Shown in pieces: positions 34,731-46,799 of a stretch of DNA of 64,000 nt; the stretch's first letter is position 1, and the number at the start of each line of letters is the position of its first letter. The DNA comes from Isoetes taiwanensis (taxonomy: Eukaryota > Streptophyta > Lycopodiopsida > Isoetales > Isoetaceae). The notes beneath the pieces were generated by a model. The model did not search any database and was not told the DNA's origin. It saw only the letters and a program-made list of their open reading frames with translations. The position numbers and the translations under genes are program-made. The stretch spans positions 43,761,203 through 43,825,202 of the forward strand of contig JAJEKV010000002.1 in NCBI GenBank assembly GCA_021234155.1. The letters run 5' to 3'.

Positions 34731-36398
34731 GAAACTACAAAACAACAGTGGATGTTTTAGTCCACTGAAAAAAGAACACCATTATCGAACAAAACCATAC
34801 CTCCACAAATCCACATGTAGGATTCTTTGAAAACAGGACATGTAGACCTACCAAAACTGATGTTTTCAACAGTGGACCAAAAACCGGGGTGAGTGTGCAA
34901 CATGCTTTCACCCTTATAGTAATCGCTAATTTATTGGATAGCAAATTTGATGATTGGGTAAAACAATTGTGATGATATCTAATCTTTTTTACACAGATAT
35001 ACCTTCTAATATTGTTGGTCTATCTGTCACAATTCATTTTGTCGACTTGTTTAGGAATTAGGATGGAATAAGTGACGACCTTGTCAAAATGTGCATGGCC
35101 TCCACTAGCAGTTAGTGAGGTAGACAAAGGTATGCATGTCCTAGATTTTGGATGATGTAGAATATTTTATACCATTATTACACCCACATAATTTAGTTGT
35201 AAGAACATGTTAGACATTAAACTATTGTTGTGTCATTGCACACTTTATTCATTAGAAATCCTAGAGGCCATTTTATTTTCTGGAAAACGTTGGCTCAGTT
35301 TCTCTCACCATGCCAGCGTTACTCTCTCAGCTCAGTAAAGCCATGTTTTTGCCCTGGGGGATGCACTTAGTAATAAAAGGGTATGGACATCTGCGTTCGA
35401 AGTGTGCCCAAAAACATCCCTAGTATACTGATCTGTGGAAGCTAATTTAACCCCTAAAGTATATATTTTGCCCCAGATAATGGCAAAAAAACCCCCTAAT
35501 GGTAAGTATACAAATACTGAATGGTAAAAAAAACCCCCCTTTCTTGCATGCACATGTCCCGTACTGCAAAGAATACTGAATCCCCCGGGGTTTTTGCACA
35601 ATTCTTGCTGTGTAACTTGTTGCAAAAGGAAAACCTCTCCAATTCTTGGCGGAATGAAGAATTTAAGGGTGTTGTCTTTTCTTTGGATTGCAAGAAGCAA
35701 CAGGGCAAACTTAGGCATGCTTTACAGATTTGGGGGTACCTGCACTCATCATTTTTATCATGCTGGGCATTCAAATTAGACAAATAGACGGCAAAAATAG
35801 AACCAAATTTGTTTCGCCGCAGGTATCAAATATGAATTTGCAGAAGAATCCCATCTCCTAGATGTCCAAAGCACAAGCATTATATTTTGCCTAATATACT
35901 GCAAATTCAACTGCCAACTTCTCAACAACTACCCTAGTCATCATCAACCACCTTCATTATGGTTCAAAGCTCCATATGATGTCCTTTTTTAGTCTCATCC
36001 TATTCTCGAAACTTTATGTCTCAGAGACAACGGAAATGAATAAAATTCATTGACCATTGCAAGAGAGCCAGAACTATTAAGATGAACTGTTACTCCTATT
36101 ATAGCATAGTCTAAGATATTCATGTAGAGTTATGTTGAACGGCCTGCATAATCAGAATCATGCCCAATCCGCCTGCATCATGCACTGCCATGCTTTTCTC
36201 TGCATCGGAGTGCTCAGGAACTTCAAGAACTTCTTCAGATCATGCTCAGCATGTATCAATGTCGATGTTTGATGCGTCTGGGCCTTCAGAAAGTATTGTG
36301 GTTGTTTTCCCCTGTATATAGTTTCGAATTTTGATTCCAGTAATTTTAGGTAGTAAGTTTAGGCTTAAATTGTTGCTTAGGTTCCGGAATCCAGGATT
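34731..36398. other. No gene recognised
   Basis: 34741-34880 has paired CAGTGGA/TCCACTG blocks, a small inverted repeat. 35330-35790 has overlapping open frames on both strands without a motif; none is supported. Confidence 0.4.
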
Positions 36399-37010
36399 TC
36401 AAAATTCGGGCAAGCAGCGGGATGATTTATCAGGAATGGGCGAAGAAGATGGATTGAGAAGGGGGAATTTTTGGCCGGAACCCAGAGCAACTACGGCAGG
36501 GAAGGATCGATCCATGGTGCTAGCTCCGACAGTAGCAATCCATGGAGCATCATTTTCGACGCTGAGAAGGGAGGGGCCATCATTTCCGACAGAGGCAGAA
36601 AAAAACACCTCCTTTCGTAGCTCCAAATGCAATAATGGCGATAAGGTCGCTGTAATACGGCGAAACAGAGCCCCCAAGGGACAGAGAAATCACATCTACG
36701 CCATCGCCAAGAGCTTGATCCACCACTGCAAGCCCAACAAACTTTGTACACAGCGATTCGGGCCAAAGAGACCATATCCTGCGCTACTCCGGCGGCGAAT
36801 CGAAAAAAACTTGCATTCAAATCTACCTGCAGCGATTGAAGCAGTGTGCGTACCATGGCTCTGCGAATCCCTTCGTCCCTGAAGCCTGGCTCTCCGGCCA
36901 TATCCCCGTGTCTATCACTCCAATTATGCTCTCGTTGCCATATTTCGACTCCGGCCATATCTCCTTGGCCGGATTTAAGCCCAAAAACTGTGGGCTTCTT
37001 GTCATGTGCA
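36399..37010 (-). pseudogene. Subtilisin-like serine protease (SBT1-type) pseudogene
   Basis: In minus-strand order: TRSPQFLGLNPAKEIWPES, then SIIGVIDTGIWPES with the catalytic Asp of the triad (about 36910), then [15 protein letters not shown]. After a frame change come [12 protein letters not shown] and [11 protein letters not shown], then APWIATVGASTMDR and VALGSGQKF. These are the S8 domain blocks in normal order. The segment carrying the catalytic His (HGTH) is deleted between 36840 and 36780. The protein ends before the PA domain, so the catalytic Ser is absent. At least two frameshifts are present. Intact relatives are secreted apoplastic proteases; this copy cannot be active. Confidence 0.88.
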
Positions 37011-37413
37011 AAGATTGCTGCACGTGGATTGTTGCAGAGAACCACGAAAAGAAAAAGAATAAATGAAGCACACGTGTCGGCCTCGCCTGAGGCAGAACCC
37101 AGAAATATTAGCTATAAAAAAATAAAAATTCGAAATTGGATGTATCATTATACATACAAGAAATTTATCACGGCGGCCTTGGCCGCCGCGAACATTTCTC
37201 TTTTTCAAAACTGTGCAGTTGGACCCCAGTTAACGTCCAACATTCTCTTCTGCAATGGCCACGTGATTCTAGATTGATGTGAAGCAACTTCGTAAGATCT
37301 TACATTCTAACTCTAATTTAGAAATTACAAAGTACAATATTTAGCCTAGTCTTTTAAAAAGTTGGTCAATACTTTTTGTTATTGAAGGTTCATGTGTTCA
37401 CAGACATCAAACA
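37011..37413. other. Spacer holding the first copy of the GC-rich 48-bp palindrome
   Basis: Apart from 37156-37203 nothing is recognised. Confidence 0.4.
37156..37203 (+). repeat. 48-bp GC-rich imperfect palindrome, copy 1
   Basis: Centred on CGGCGGCC-TT-GGCCGCCG, with AGAAAT on the left and ATTTCT on the right. It is nearly identical (one base) to 48118-48165. Flanks are unrelated. Confidence 0.9.
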
Positions 37414-37629
37414 TCAAATAGAATTATCAATTTGCAGAACTGAAGATGCCTCATCATCACTAGAATGATATTTTTGCGAATAATATAAATTACGAAATAA
37501 ATCCAAAAGGAACTCCAATACAACATCTCTCGACACAAAGGTTTTCGGTGAGTTACCAAAGGCCATCCACCATCTATAAAAATCATCTAGATTTAGCTCA
37601 ATAATGTAGTCTTTTTTCATCTGTGCCAT
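37414..37629 (-). CDS. 71-residue protein of unknown function, with a 5'UTR intron
   Basis: The frame MAQMKKDYIIELNLDDFYRWW ends LQIDNSI. It has a Trp/Phe-rich centre and an acidic Ser-rich tail, and shows no family, signal peptide or membrane helix. The gene context supports it. A TATAAATA box sits at 37885-37892. A leader exon would run from about 37857 to 37798 and end at AAG/GTAAAT. An intron of 166 bp ends at TTTGCAG (37634-37632), and ATG 37629 follows two bases later. If this is right it is a real short gene. The alternative is the first exon of a longer gene, though the frame ends in a stop (37414-37416) without a donor before it. Confidence 0.45.
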   Translation of the reverse strand: MAQMKKDYIIELNLDDFYRWWMAFGNSPKTFVSRDVVLEFLLDLFRNLYYSQKYHSSDDEASSVLQIDNSI

Positions 37630-37884
37630 CTCTGCAAATCAAAATATAATTGCAAATCAACTCAAACGTTCGCTACAATTTCACACAACGATAGAATCCA
37701 CATAACGATTACGCTAAGATTAAGGATGAAAGAAAATGCTAGTTTCATATTAAACAATCCAAGCTTTAGCAATGTAACAAAATGGGAGCATATTTACCTT
37801 GCATGCAATTAGTGAAGGTAAGAGAAGCGCCACAATAGCTCTTCAAGTGCTCTCAATGCGCGTCGAGACAATAAGAAGGCCTTC

Positions 37885-37892
37885 TATTTATA
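37885..37892 (-). promoter_or_regulatory. TATA box of the 71-residue gene
   Basis: The minus strand reads CTTATAAATAGAAGG, a strong plant TATA context, about 30 bp ahead of the inferred leader exon. Confidence 0.55.
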
Positions 37893-38089
37893 AGATGGAG
37901 TTTTGTTGGATGATCGACACACATGACTAATCTAGGGCTATATTTATGCCAAGTGCCTATATCACAACTCGTGATGTAATCATTAATATCATTCGATATA
38001 TATTTCATATCCATAATTATCCTAAAATGGATATCATTAAGATTCTATATATATTGGGATTGATATCTTCTAACAAATTTGCCAATGGC

Positions 38090-38830
38090 CTAATAAATGC
38101 AAAGTGCACACACGTCGCGGCTTTGATGATTCGCAATAAATGCAAAGTTTATTAATGGTCGCAATAAATGCAAAGCATATTAATGGCCGCAATAAATGCA
38201 AAAGGTATTAATGGCCACAATAAATGCAAAGTGCACACATGTGCGTGCTTTGATAATTCGCAATAAATTCAAAGCGTATTAATGGCCACAATAAATGCAA
38301 AGTGTATTAATGGCCACAATAAATGCAAAAGCACAAAAACCGCCATAAATGCGATGAATGCAACGTGTCATTCTATGGTAATGCTCATATCTTCCTCCGC
38401 CATAAATGCTCATAAATGCCTCAAACTGAAATTAATGCCATAAATGCCTCAATGCAACGGTCATGCTCTCCTAATTTTTAAGGAAGAAATTACGGTAACA
38501 CAAAAATGTAACGCGATGAATGCAGCGGTCATTCTATGGTAATGCTCATATCTTCCTCCGCCATAAATGCTCATAAATGCCTCAAATCAAATTAATGCCA
38601 TAAAATGCCTCAATGCAACGTGTCATGCTCTCCTAATTTGTAAGGAAGAAATTACGCATAACACAAAATGTAATGCGATGAATGCAACGTGTCATTCTAT
38701 GGTAATGCTCATATCTTCCTCCGCCATAAATGCTCATAAATGCCTCAAATCTGAAATTAATGCCATAAATGCCTCAATGCAACGTGTCATGCTCTCCTAA
38801 TTTGTAAGGAAGATATTAGAGGCGAGCAGA
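38090..38830 (+). repeat. AATAAATGCAAAG short repeats and a ~162-bp tandem repeat
   Basis: 38130-38335 has about seven copies of GGCCRCAATAAATGCAAAG. 38345-38825 has three copies of a ~162-bp unit marked by GCGATGAATGCAACGTGTC and TCTTCCTCCGCCATAAATG. Confidence 0.85.
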
Positions 38831-40659
38831 AAAATGTAACTGCCTTATAATAGGAAGGATAATAGATAAATGAAAAAAAATTTGAGGGCCATCAAATGGC
38901 GAGGGCGGGCGTACTGCGATACCAAACGTTTTTTGCCAATTAATCGCCATGAGAGTTTTGGGCCATCCGATCATTATCAAAATCGACCTGGATCCGTTCA
39001 TTTCATAACATCCTAGGGTGTTAATTTGCATGTTAAGGAAGATATTACCTGATCAAGATTGTAAACCGTTGATCACTATAAATAGGGGAAGGATATGGTT
39101 TGATATAAAACTACCAAGAAAGAAACATAAATGTTATAGATATAGATGGGTGGTTATGTGCACGTGGACCCTTTTCTCATTCCAATTATGACTTTGTTTT
39201 ATGCTACACTTCACTATTCCCTTGATGGGACATGGTGTCAAGTATGCATAGTCATATACTTTAGTGTATATAAAAGATAAGCACAAACAAATCGTATAGG
39301 CCACTGACTAATGGCATGATGCTTGCTTTCTTTTTTTCCGACAAAGCAACAAAAGATAATATAGTTAAATAATTATTTCGTCGGGGTATTGTAATAGTAA
39401 GGAATCTATGATAATATGCTCAACTTGACACAAGATACTTGTGGTCTCTCTTGACTAGTCCAAGATTCCCATTAATGTAGACAAAACAATCTTATTTTAT
39501 TGTATATGCCTTGCAAGGAAAAATAACTTAGTTTAAACTTACAAGAGTAGAGGGAGTTTGTCGTATTGGGGCAGTAGGGTTGGAAATGTTCGAATGGATG
39601 CAAGCTGTAATGGTATAGTATGGTAGGAAATATTTAAATGCCAAAGTCCTTATCGAACCCCACGTATCCCAAGGTGCACTTCTCATAAAGAGGGAGGAGG
39701 TGCCTATATAAGTCTGTAGGGTCAAAGGATCAACCTCTTAATTCAAACCATGCATGGTGACTTCCATTCATACCTCCAGGCCTGTCTATTTTTTTATGAA
39801 GTGCTGGCCCCTGACTACCCTGTCATCACTTCTAAGCGCTTAGCTTATTGTTAATCTTCTTTGTTTCTGAAACCACAACCCACAGCCACAACCTGTTTTT
39901 TTGCCTTTTTGGCCGCCATATCTGCGGGTCTTTGAAGAAATCTAGCCATATCTAAGACAGTTTGTAACTTGCATTCTCCCCCTTAAACCAGAAATGGTGG
40001 CCCTTTGCTGCCGCAGCAAGAAACTCGAAGGACTATTTGCTGAACTTTCGTACTTAATCAACCAAAATATTGCTGCAAATCACCTGCGGTCTGACATGAT
40101 CATGAATCAAGTATTTTTATATGAGGCAGAAACCACGTTCATTCTTGGGCAATTCTTATCGGTCCCTCTCTCATTCTTTTTGTGTCCTTTGAGAGCCAGC
40201 AATGCAATTGGGCAATTGTCTTTATGCTGTGCCAACGGAGTTACAGCCGCAAAAAAGCGCCTCTCTCTTGTTCCCTGTAGCCTCTGCAGTCCGGATCTGG
40301 GTTCCCCTGCTTGTTGGCCACACCCATGTGGCTCTTGCTCTGTTTTCCGACGCACTTCTTATGAATGAAGCTAACATTTTTGGGATCAGGAGCAAAGGAT
40401 GCTCATTTGTTTCATCTTGCTGGTCAAACTTGCGTTTGTAACTCATCCAAGCTTACAGAAATTTCTACTAGTTCAAAACACCAGGAAATCTCCTAGTTGG
40501 GGTCTCAATATGTGTTTCAGTCGTGATATCCTGTAAGCATTTTGGAAAACGAACCAAGTTTTCTGGTTTCGACACTCATCAGAGCCAAGGTTTAAGCATT
40601 TTGCGCATGAACACGCCCATACTGGTGCTAAGATTTAAGCATTGGCAAAGAGAAAGGCC
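38831..40659. other. No gene recognised; upstream region of the receptor kinase
   Basis: 39990-40440 is open in several frames on both strands without a motif. The rest is AT-rich. The kinase promoter should lie in the last part, but no convincing TATA box was picked. Confidence 0.4.
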
Positions 40660-40716
40660 ATGATATGGAGCTGGAACATAGCCATAAGGTTTCGATACAG
40701 ATCCTTCTCATTGTGA
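40660..40716 (+). promoter_or_regulatory. Upstream ORF overlapping the receptor-kinase start
   Basis: ATG 40660 opens an 18-codon frame (MIWSWNIAIR) that runs over the main ATG (40665) in another frame and ends in TGA 40714-40716. Ribosomes starting there would bypass the main start. Confidence 0.45.
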
Positions 40717-43700
40717 TCTTACTACTGGGACATGCAAGTGCACGTCATGATGGTCTGCTTAGTAGAAGCATTCAAATAGTGCCATCCCCTCGTCAACTCA
40801 TACAAGGTATTTTCGAATGCTCTGCACGAAACCTTTTCTAGGTACAAAAATGTTGGCATTAGTTCAACCTTACCTGTAGATCTACCTGCAGATATATCCC
40901 ATAGAATATTTTCTTTTCTTTTTTCGCAAATATGTTATGTTCAAATATTTACTAAGATGCTATTTGGATGGATTGCATAGTTATCTTATGATATGTGGAA
41001 AAACTCTTGATGCAGCTGAGCGCACACTGTTGAGTCCTCAAAGTAGTCTCAGCCAGCAAAAGGCAGCGTTGCTTTCCTTTAAAGAAGCCTTGACAAGATC
41101 CAGGTCTTCAAATGCACGCTCATTTGTGAATTGGACTGATGACTCGGATCCATGTTCCTGGAGAGGGGTGCAATGCATTGGAATGAATGTGGCTGAACTT
41201 GACCTCTCCAATCAGAATTTGAGTGGTCCAATTCCACAAGAGTTGGCCAACCTGTCTTTCTTGACATCCATCTCATTGGCATCAAATGCATTTAATGGCA
41301 GCATACCTCAGGAAGTGGTTCATATGTATAACCTGGTGAATCTCACACTATCTTACAACAACCTTACAGGTGGTATTCCAGAACAACTTTTTGCCAGTTG
41401 TGATAACGTTCAAATGATCAATCTATCTGCGAATCCATTAGGTGGCTCTATTCCATCTAGTATCCAGAACTGCAAAAGTTTGAAGTGGCTGGATTTGTCA
41501 AGCAACCTCTTGGAGGGTGCCATTCCAGATGGTCTTGGCCAGATTTGGACTCTAGAGATTTTGCTTTTACATAACAATAAGCTGGTTGGGCCCATACCAA
41601 GGCATCTGTTTGATAATTGCCAAAATTTGCAGGCACTTGATCTGTCGACAAACAACCTCACAGGAGGCATTCCTTCTCAAATTGAAAACTGTAGCCAGCT
41701 GTTGACTTTGTCAATTTCCAGGAATCAGATTGATTTTGTTCCTAAGGAACTAGGGAACTTGGAGCAGCTCCAACATTTATCGTTGGGAGAAAACAAACTT
41801 TCCACTATAGATGCAGACATAGGGGGCTGTACAAGTCTTCGAGCTCTAATTTTGAACTCGAATTATTTCTCAGGGATAATCCCGTCATTTGTTGGCGAGT
41901 TCCATTATTTGGAGGTGCTCATGCTTTATGATAACAAATTTGAGGGTGAGATACCCATGTGGATAACAGAACTACACCATCTCTACCATCTTGATGTAAG
42001 TGGGAATCAGCTCATTGGCTCCATTCCAAATGAGCTAGCAAATATCAAGGGCCTAAAGTTTCTTGTGCTTGCTAATAACAAACTCACAGGAAGCATCCCA
42101 ACCGAGATTGGAAAAATTACGGCTTTGCAGTTTCTTGATCTCTCATCTAATCAGCTTACAGGTCGCTTGCCAGAGACTTTGGGCAAGCTTCAAAATTTGC
42201 TATGGTTAATGCTAGCCCATAATAGAATTACAGGTGAAGTTCCAATTGAGTTAACAAATTGCAGTAGCCTCTTGTGGCTCAATCTCCAAGATAACAGCTT
42301 CTCAGGACCCTTGCCACGAAATATTGGAGATATTGGTGCAAATGTGAGTGTTACATTTGAAAAGAATAAGCAAACTTTGCCTGAAATGCCAAGGTCAGTG
42401 GGTGGGTGTAGCATGGTCAGAAGATGGCTTCCAAGCACAGAACCCCCATTTGACCTCGTACTGAAGGTACTAGATACAGAGAGGTGTCGGGTCTTTTGGA
42501 ATATGCTATTAAGAGGTGAGTTTATGTATCCTCTTTGCTCAAAGAGACCAACACAAGAGTCCTTGGGGTACATCCAGCTTTCAAAGAATCTGTTTACGAA
42601 CACCATACCAGAAAGCATTGGGAGGAATGCTCACTTGGGTCTACTTTTTCTAGGTCAAAATAATTTCACAGGAGAATTTCTATCGAATATGAGCACACGA
42701 GCCATTACAGGGATAAATGTTGCAGGTAATATGTTGTCAGGACAAGTCCCTGCCACATTAGGAGACCTAAGTTGTTTGGTCACTTTAGATCTCTCACTCA
42801 ATAACTTTAGCGGCAATATACCTTCTGAATTGCAGAAATTGACACAATTAAGCAGATTCAATATATCATACAATCCACTGCTTACTGGGGAGGTCCCCAC
42901 ACAGCAGCAATTTGCAACTTTTGATGCAAGTGTTTATTCTGGGGATGACAATCTGTGCATTAGCTCATCAAATGGGCTCAGAACGAGTACAGCAGAGAAT
43001 AAAATCCCAGTCTGCAGGAGTTCTGATATGAATAGTGACTTGTTCCCTAAGCGTTCATCAGGCATGGCAGTTGCAACCATATTAGGAATCACACTGGCAT
43101 GTTTGCTTGCGCTGATCATTTTTCTACTAATCAGTTTCTTTACCTTTGGAAGGAATCCGTCATCGCCGCCTGCATCTCTGAATTTCATGATGGTTGGCAG
43201 TGAGAGCAATCGCTTTGGAGATGCAAGTGTGCAGGTTTCACTGTTTGCTATCGAACTTCCAAAACATCTTTCTTATGCAGACCTTTTATCTGCAACAAAC
43301 AACTTCGATGAATCTAACATTGTAGGAAGTGGAGGTTTTGGGGTTGTTTACAAGGCTAAGCTTGTAGATGGCTCAATAGTAGCAATTAAAAAACTGATAC
43401 AAGAAGGCCCGCAAGCAGATCGCGAATTTCTGGCTGAGATGGAGACACTTGGGCATGTGCATCATGAAAACTTGGTACCTTTGATGGGATGCTCATCCTA
43501 TGGAACAGAAAAACTTTTGGTGTATAGATACATGGAGAATGGTAGCTTAGATGACTGGCTTCATGAACGTCCTGGAGGTCCTGAAGCACTAGTGTGGCCC
43601 TTGAGACTCAATGTTGCATTAGGTATGGCAAGAGGATTGAAATTCCTTCACCATAATTGCTCGCCTCCTATAGTTCACAGAGACATGAAAGCCAGTAATA

Positions 43701-44200
43701 TTCTCCTTGACGAGAATTTTGAACCTCGATTAACAGATTTTGGTCTGGCCAGAATAATAGGTTCACAAGAAACTCATGTCAGCACTGTTGTGGCTGGTAC
43801 CCTTGGATATGTTCCACCAGAATATTGCCAAACATGGAGAGCCACTACCAAAGGGGATGTATACAGTTTTGGGGTAGTCCTTCTGGAGCTGATAACAGGT
43901 AAGCGTCCCATGTCCATATTTTTCAGCGAGAAAAATTGTGGAAATCTTGTAGAATGGGTTAACATACATTTAAAAGAGGGGTCACATACCCAGACATATG
44001 ATCCTGTTGTGGTCGCTGCTGGAGCTCCCGCAGAACTCGTAGCATTCCTTAAATTGGGCGTCAGTTGCACAGCTGAGCTGCCTATTAAAAGGCCTACAAT
44101 GCGAGAGGTCTTGAGAGTCCTAGAAGAGATCAAGGCTGGAAACTACACGGCTGCAGTCACAATACAGATGCGCCAACGCAGTATTAGAGAAAGTACTTGA
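40665..44200 (+). CDS. LRR receptor-like kinase, NILR1 (At1g74360)/EMS1-like
   Basis: This is a plasma-membrane receptor kinase encoded by two exons, 40665-40806 and 41016-44200, spliced G/GT...CAG in phase, giving 1108 residues. Exon 1 supplies the signal peptide (hydrophobic ILLIVILLLGHASA, about residues 13-27). The LRRNT cap has PCSWRGVQC at about 90. About 20 LRRs of the L..L.LS.N.L.G.IP type follow, interrupted by a non-LRR island at about 500-560 (ending MYPLCSKRP). LSRFNISYNPLLTGEVP and a short Cys pair close the ectodomain. The single membrane helix is at about 731-758. The kinase has VGSGGFGVVY (about 817), Lys in VAIKK, HRDMKASN (about 935), DFGLAR (about 955), a PPE motif and CQTWRATTKGDVYSFGV, so it should be active. 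The island and juxtamembrane region match the At1g74360 type and the kinase resembles EMS1/subfamily X. The ligand is unknown. No disruption seen. Confidence 0.93.
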
Positions 44201-45908
44201 TCTTCTTCTCCAACTCTAAGATGAAATGGGCTTGTGCAAATTTGGGTACTTGATTATTTTAAGCTATTCTTCTTAAGCCTGCTTATGCGATTTGAAATTA
44301 ACAAACTCTAGTTTCAAATCTTTCTGGATCTTTCTTTTTTGATTGTCCGATAGGTTCAGGAAACTTATTAAAAGAGAAATTTCCTAACCGGCTACGGTTA
44401 GTTAGTTTTTAGGGTATTCGATGCCGCCTAGTTAACTGTGACTTCGTGGAATCTTAATACAACCTACCTAGGTTTGTAAATGAAACCCTATCTGAACATC
44501 AAAATTTGGTGCAAGTTCTATACTAAGTATTAGATAATTTTCAGAGGGGGATTCCGCCTGAAAATTCCGAGGAATCCAAAAAAAAAAAAATCAAAAGCAA
44601 TGATCGTTTGCTTCAAATTACGTACCTCAAAAAAAAAAAATCCGGGAGAGTTTTTGGAACGGCCATGGCAGAGCATGAACGGTTAGAGCCGGTTCACATG
44701 CACGATCAACCCTCACCATCACGTAAAAAGGCAAGCCCTTTTACACGCACCATCACTTGCCGTTATGTCACTTACTCCTAAGGCAGATCCCCACGTAGAC
44801 ACCCTCCATATCGGCAACACACGTGTCTCACCCATACCGAAAGATGGCATGACCTCTAGACAACCATGGAAATTGAGGGATAGCTCAAGTACACAATTAT
44901 GTACATGTTAAGCTACCTTTGTATGCTTTATTCACTTTTATATGCTTATACGCACATAAAACCCAAACCCTACAAATACCCATTGAATTTCACCCTTTTA
45001 GCTCCTCCATCGATCTGGTTGCCCTCCCAGTGCCTATTCTAGCAGCTCAGGTGACTTGTAGCAGCTTGAATCTTGACCATGGACACCTCAAAGTTAGTGC
45101 GCATCCCCCATTTTAAGCTTTATTAGCTTAGAATCTGATTGTGGGTAAACGAACTGATGTCTAAAGTCTTAGAAGGATGATCTTGCTTTAGGGGTGATCT
45201 AATTGTGTTGATCTTATTCTTGCAGTTCATGAAATGATCTCGTCTTTAGAACCTTGGCCTTAGAGAATAGTAATGCTTTGTAGTACGCTCCTAGTCAAAT
45301 AACATCTAGTCAAAGTCTTTTGCAAACTTTAGGCATAGTCTAGAGGCATTGAACCCTTTTCGGCTCCCAAATCAAAGCCCCCTGTGATCTTCATGGATTT
45401 ATCGCGGATTGCCATGAGTTAGCAATGGCATGGGGCATGGTCCAGTTTGATTTAGCAATGACATGACCGACACATTAATCATGGATGCAATGAAGGGCAA
45501 GGATAGATGTTCTTCTGACGAGAAGGGTTAGTGAGAGGTTCTACCCTTCGTCTCTTGGAAATCATGTCCAAGCTTCAACTCTAATGGCATTGATCCTTAG
45601 AGCTACTCGCAAACACTTGGATCACTACTCATTTAGATCGTGGAGTATGCCGCGATGAGCCCTAGATTATTAGAGGTAGTACTATGGTTCTTGTATAGGT
45701 GTTTTAGTCCCCCAGATCTAGATTCCGCTTCCGGCATCTAAAGCACACCCTAACCGAACCCTACACGTGGGGGTAAACCGCATGTAAGAGTAGAATGTGT
45801 ACCCAAGTCTTGCAATATCCAAAAGAACACATGTAAGCTGAGAAGAGGGTTAAACCATCTTACCTTCAAAGTACCACAATGCATGCCCGAGCTTACAATT
45901 AGGCATTA
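44201..45908. other. 3' flank of the receptor kinase; no gene recognised
   Basis: AT-rich 3' flank, with two A-runs at 44577 and 44629. 44660-45908 has no supported frame. Confidence 0.45.
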
Positions 45909-46784
45909 TTTTATAAATATGGTAGCTCGAGGGAGTGGTCTTGGACGTTAGTCTTGGTGGACTAGCATGGGTGTGTAAGAATGGCAAATTATGGGCAAAG
46001 CAAGGCAAATAAATGGCAAGGAATCCTTATAATGGTTATGGTTAAATAATATCTTGGAGCCAAGATATTATTTAATGGTTAAAGTTCTAGAGTTTAAATA
46101 TAGTTGAGCCAAGATAGTATGAGTATCTTACCTTTAAAAGTCAAAGATAAATATAAAAGGAACTAAAGCCAAAATTAGTTTGAAAGGAAAAGGTAGACGT
46201 AAGTATTAAACTATAAAAGAAACGATGGGCATGAATAGTTATTATTGGATGACCACAAACTACTTTAGCTTTAACTCTAATTCGAATTCCAATATCTCCT
46301 TGACCATGTGACCGCAATCATGTTCTGATAGACCGCCCTTGCTTGTTGCTTTGCCATTGCCAGCAAGCCTTGCCATAATTCTGTGAGTTCTTAGCACCGA
46401 GTGACCCGGTTGGGTGGTGAACTACCAAAGACTGGTTAATGCTTCTGGATCTAGCTCTAGTTTTGGTGAACTAAGAGCTTGACCAATCTAAGTTATTGGT
46501 GTAAAGACTGGTTAATGCTTCTAGATCTATCTCTAGTTTTGATGAACTAAGAGCTTGACCAATCTGAGTTATTGGTATAACTCATATGTTATGTTTATTG
46601 GATCTGTGCTTATTTGTCGTCTTATTTCATACTTAGATCATTTTTGCATTGCTAACGATTTATTCTGTGGATTGTGTAGCAAATCTGGACGGTTTACAGC
46701 TTATGAGATATGATTTGTTTGAAGAAGTCTAGTATTCTGTTTAGAAGAGATAAAAGGTATGGTTCATTGTTGTGAACTATAACA
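45909..46784 (+). repeat. 5' LTR, 876 bp
   Basis: It ends ATAACA, the inverse of the TGTTAT start seen in the 3' copy; here the start is TTTTAT, a point change. It carries a 16-bp perfect palindrome at 46042-46075. Confidence 0.85.
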
Positions 46785-46786
46785 AT

Positions 46787-46799
46787 TGGTATCAGAGCC
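46787..46799 (+). other. Primer-binding site of the LARD-like element
   Basis: TGGTATCAGAGCC lies two bases after the LTR end. Confidence 0.9.

Noticed and set aside
35332-35790. Overlapping frames on both strands
   Set aside because: No family resemblance, no promoter or splice context.
36331-36882. 183-residue plus-strand frame
   Set aside because: It is antisense to the subtilase pseudogene, whose motifs are on the minus strand.
40937-41015. ATG 40937 as the receptor-kinase start
   Set aside because: It lies in the intron and gives no signal peptide; exon 1 at 40665-40806 splices in phase and supplies one.
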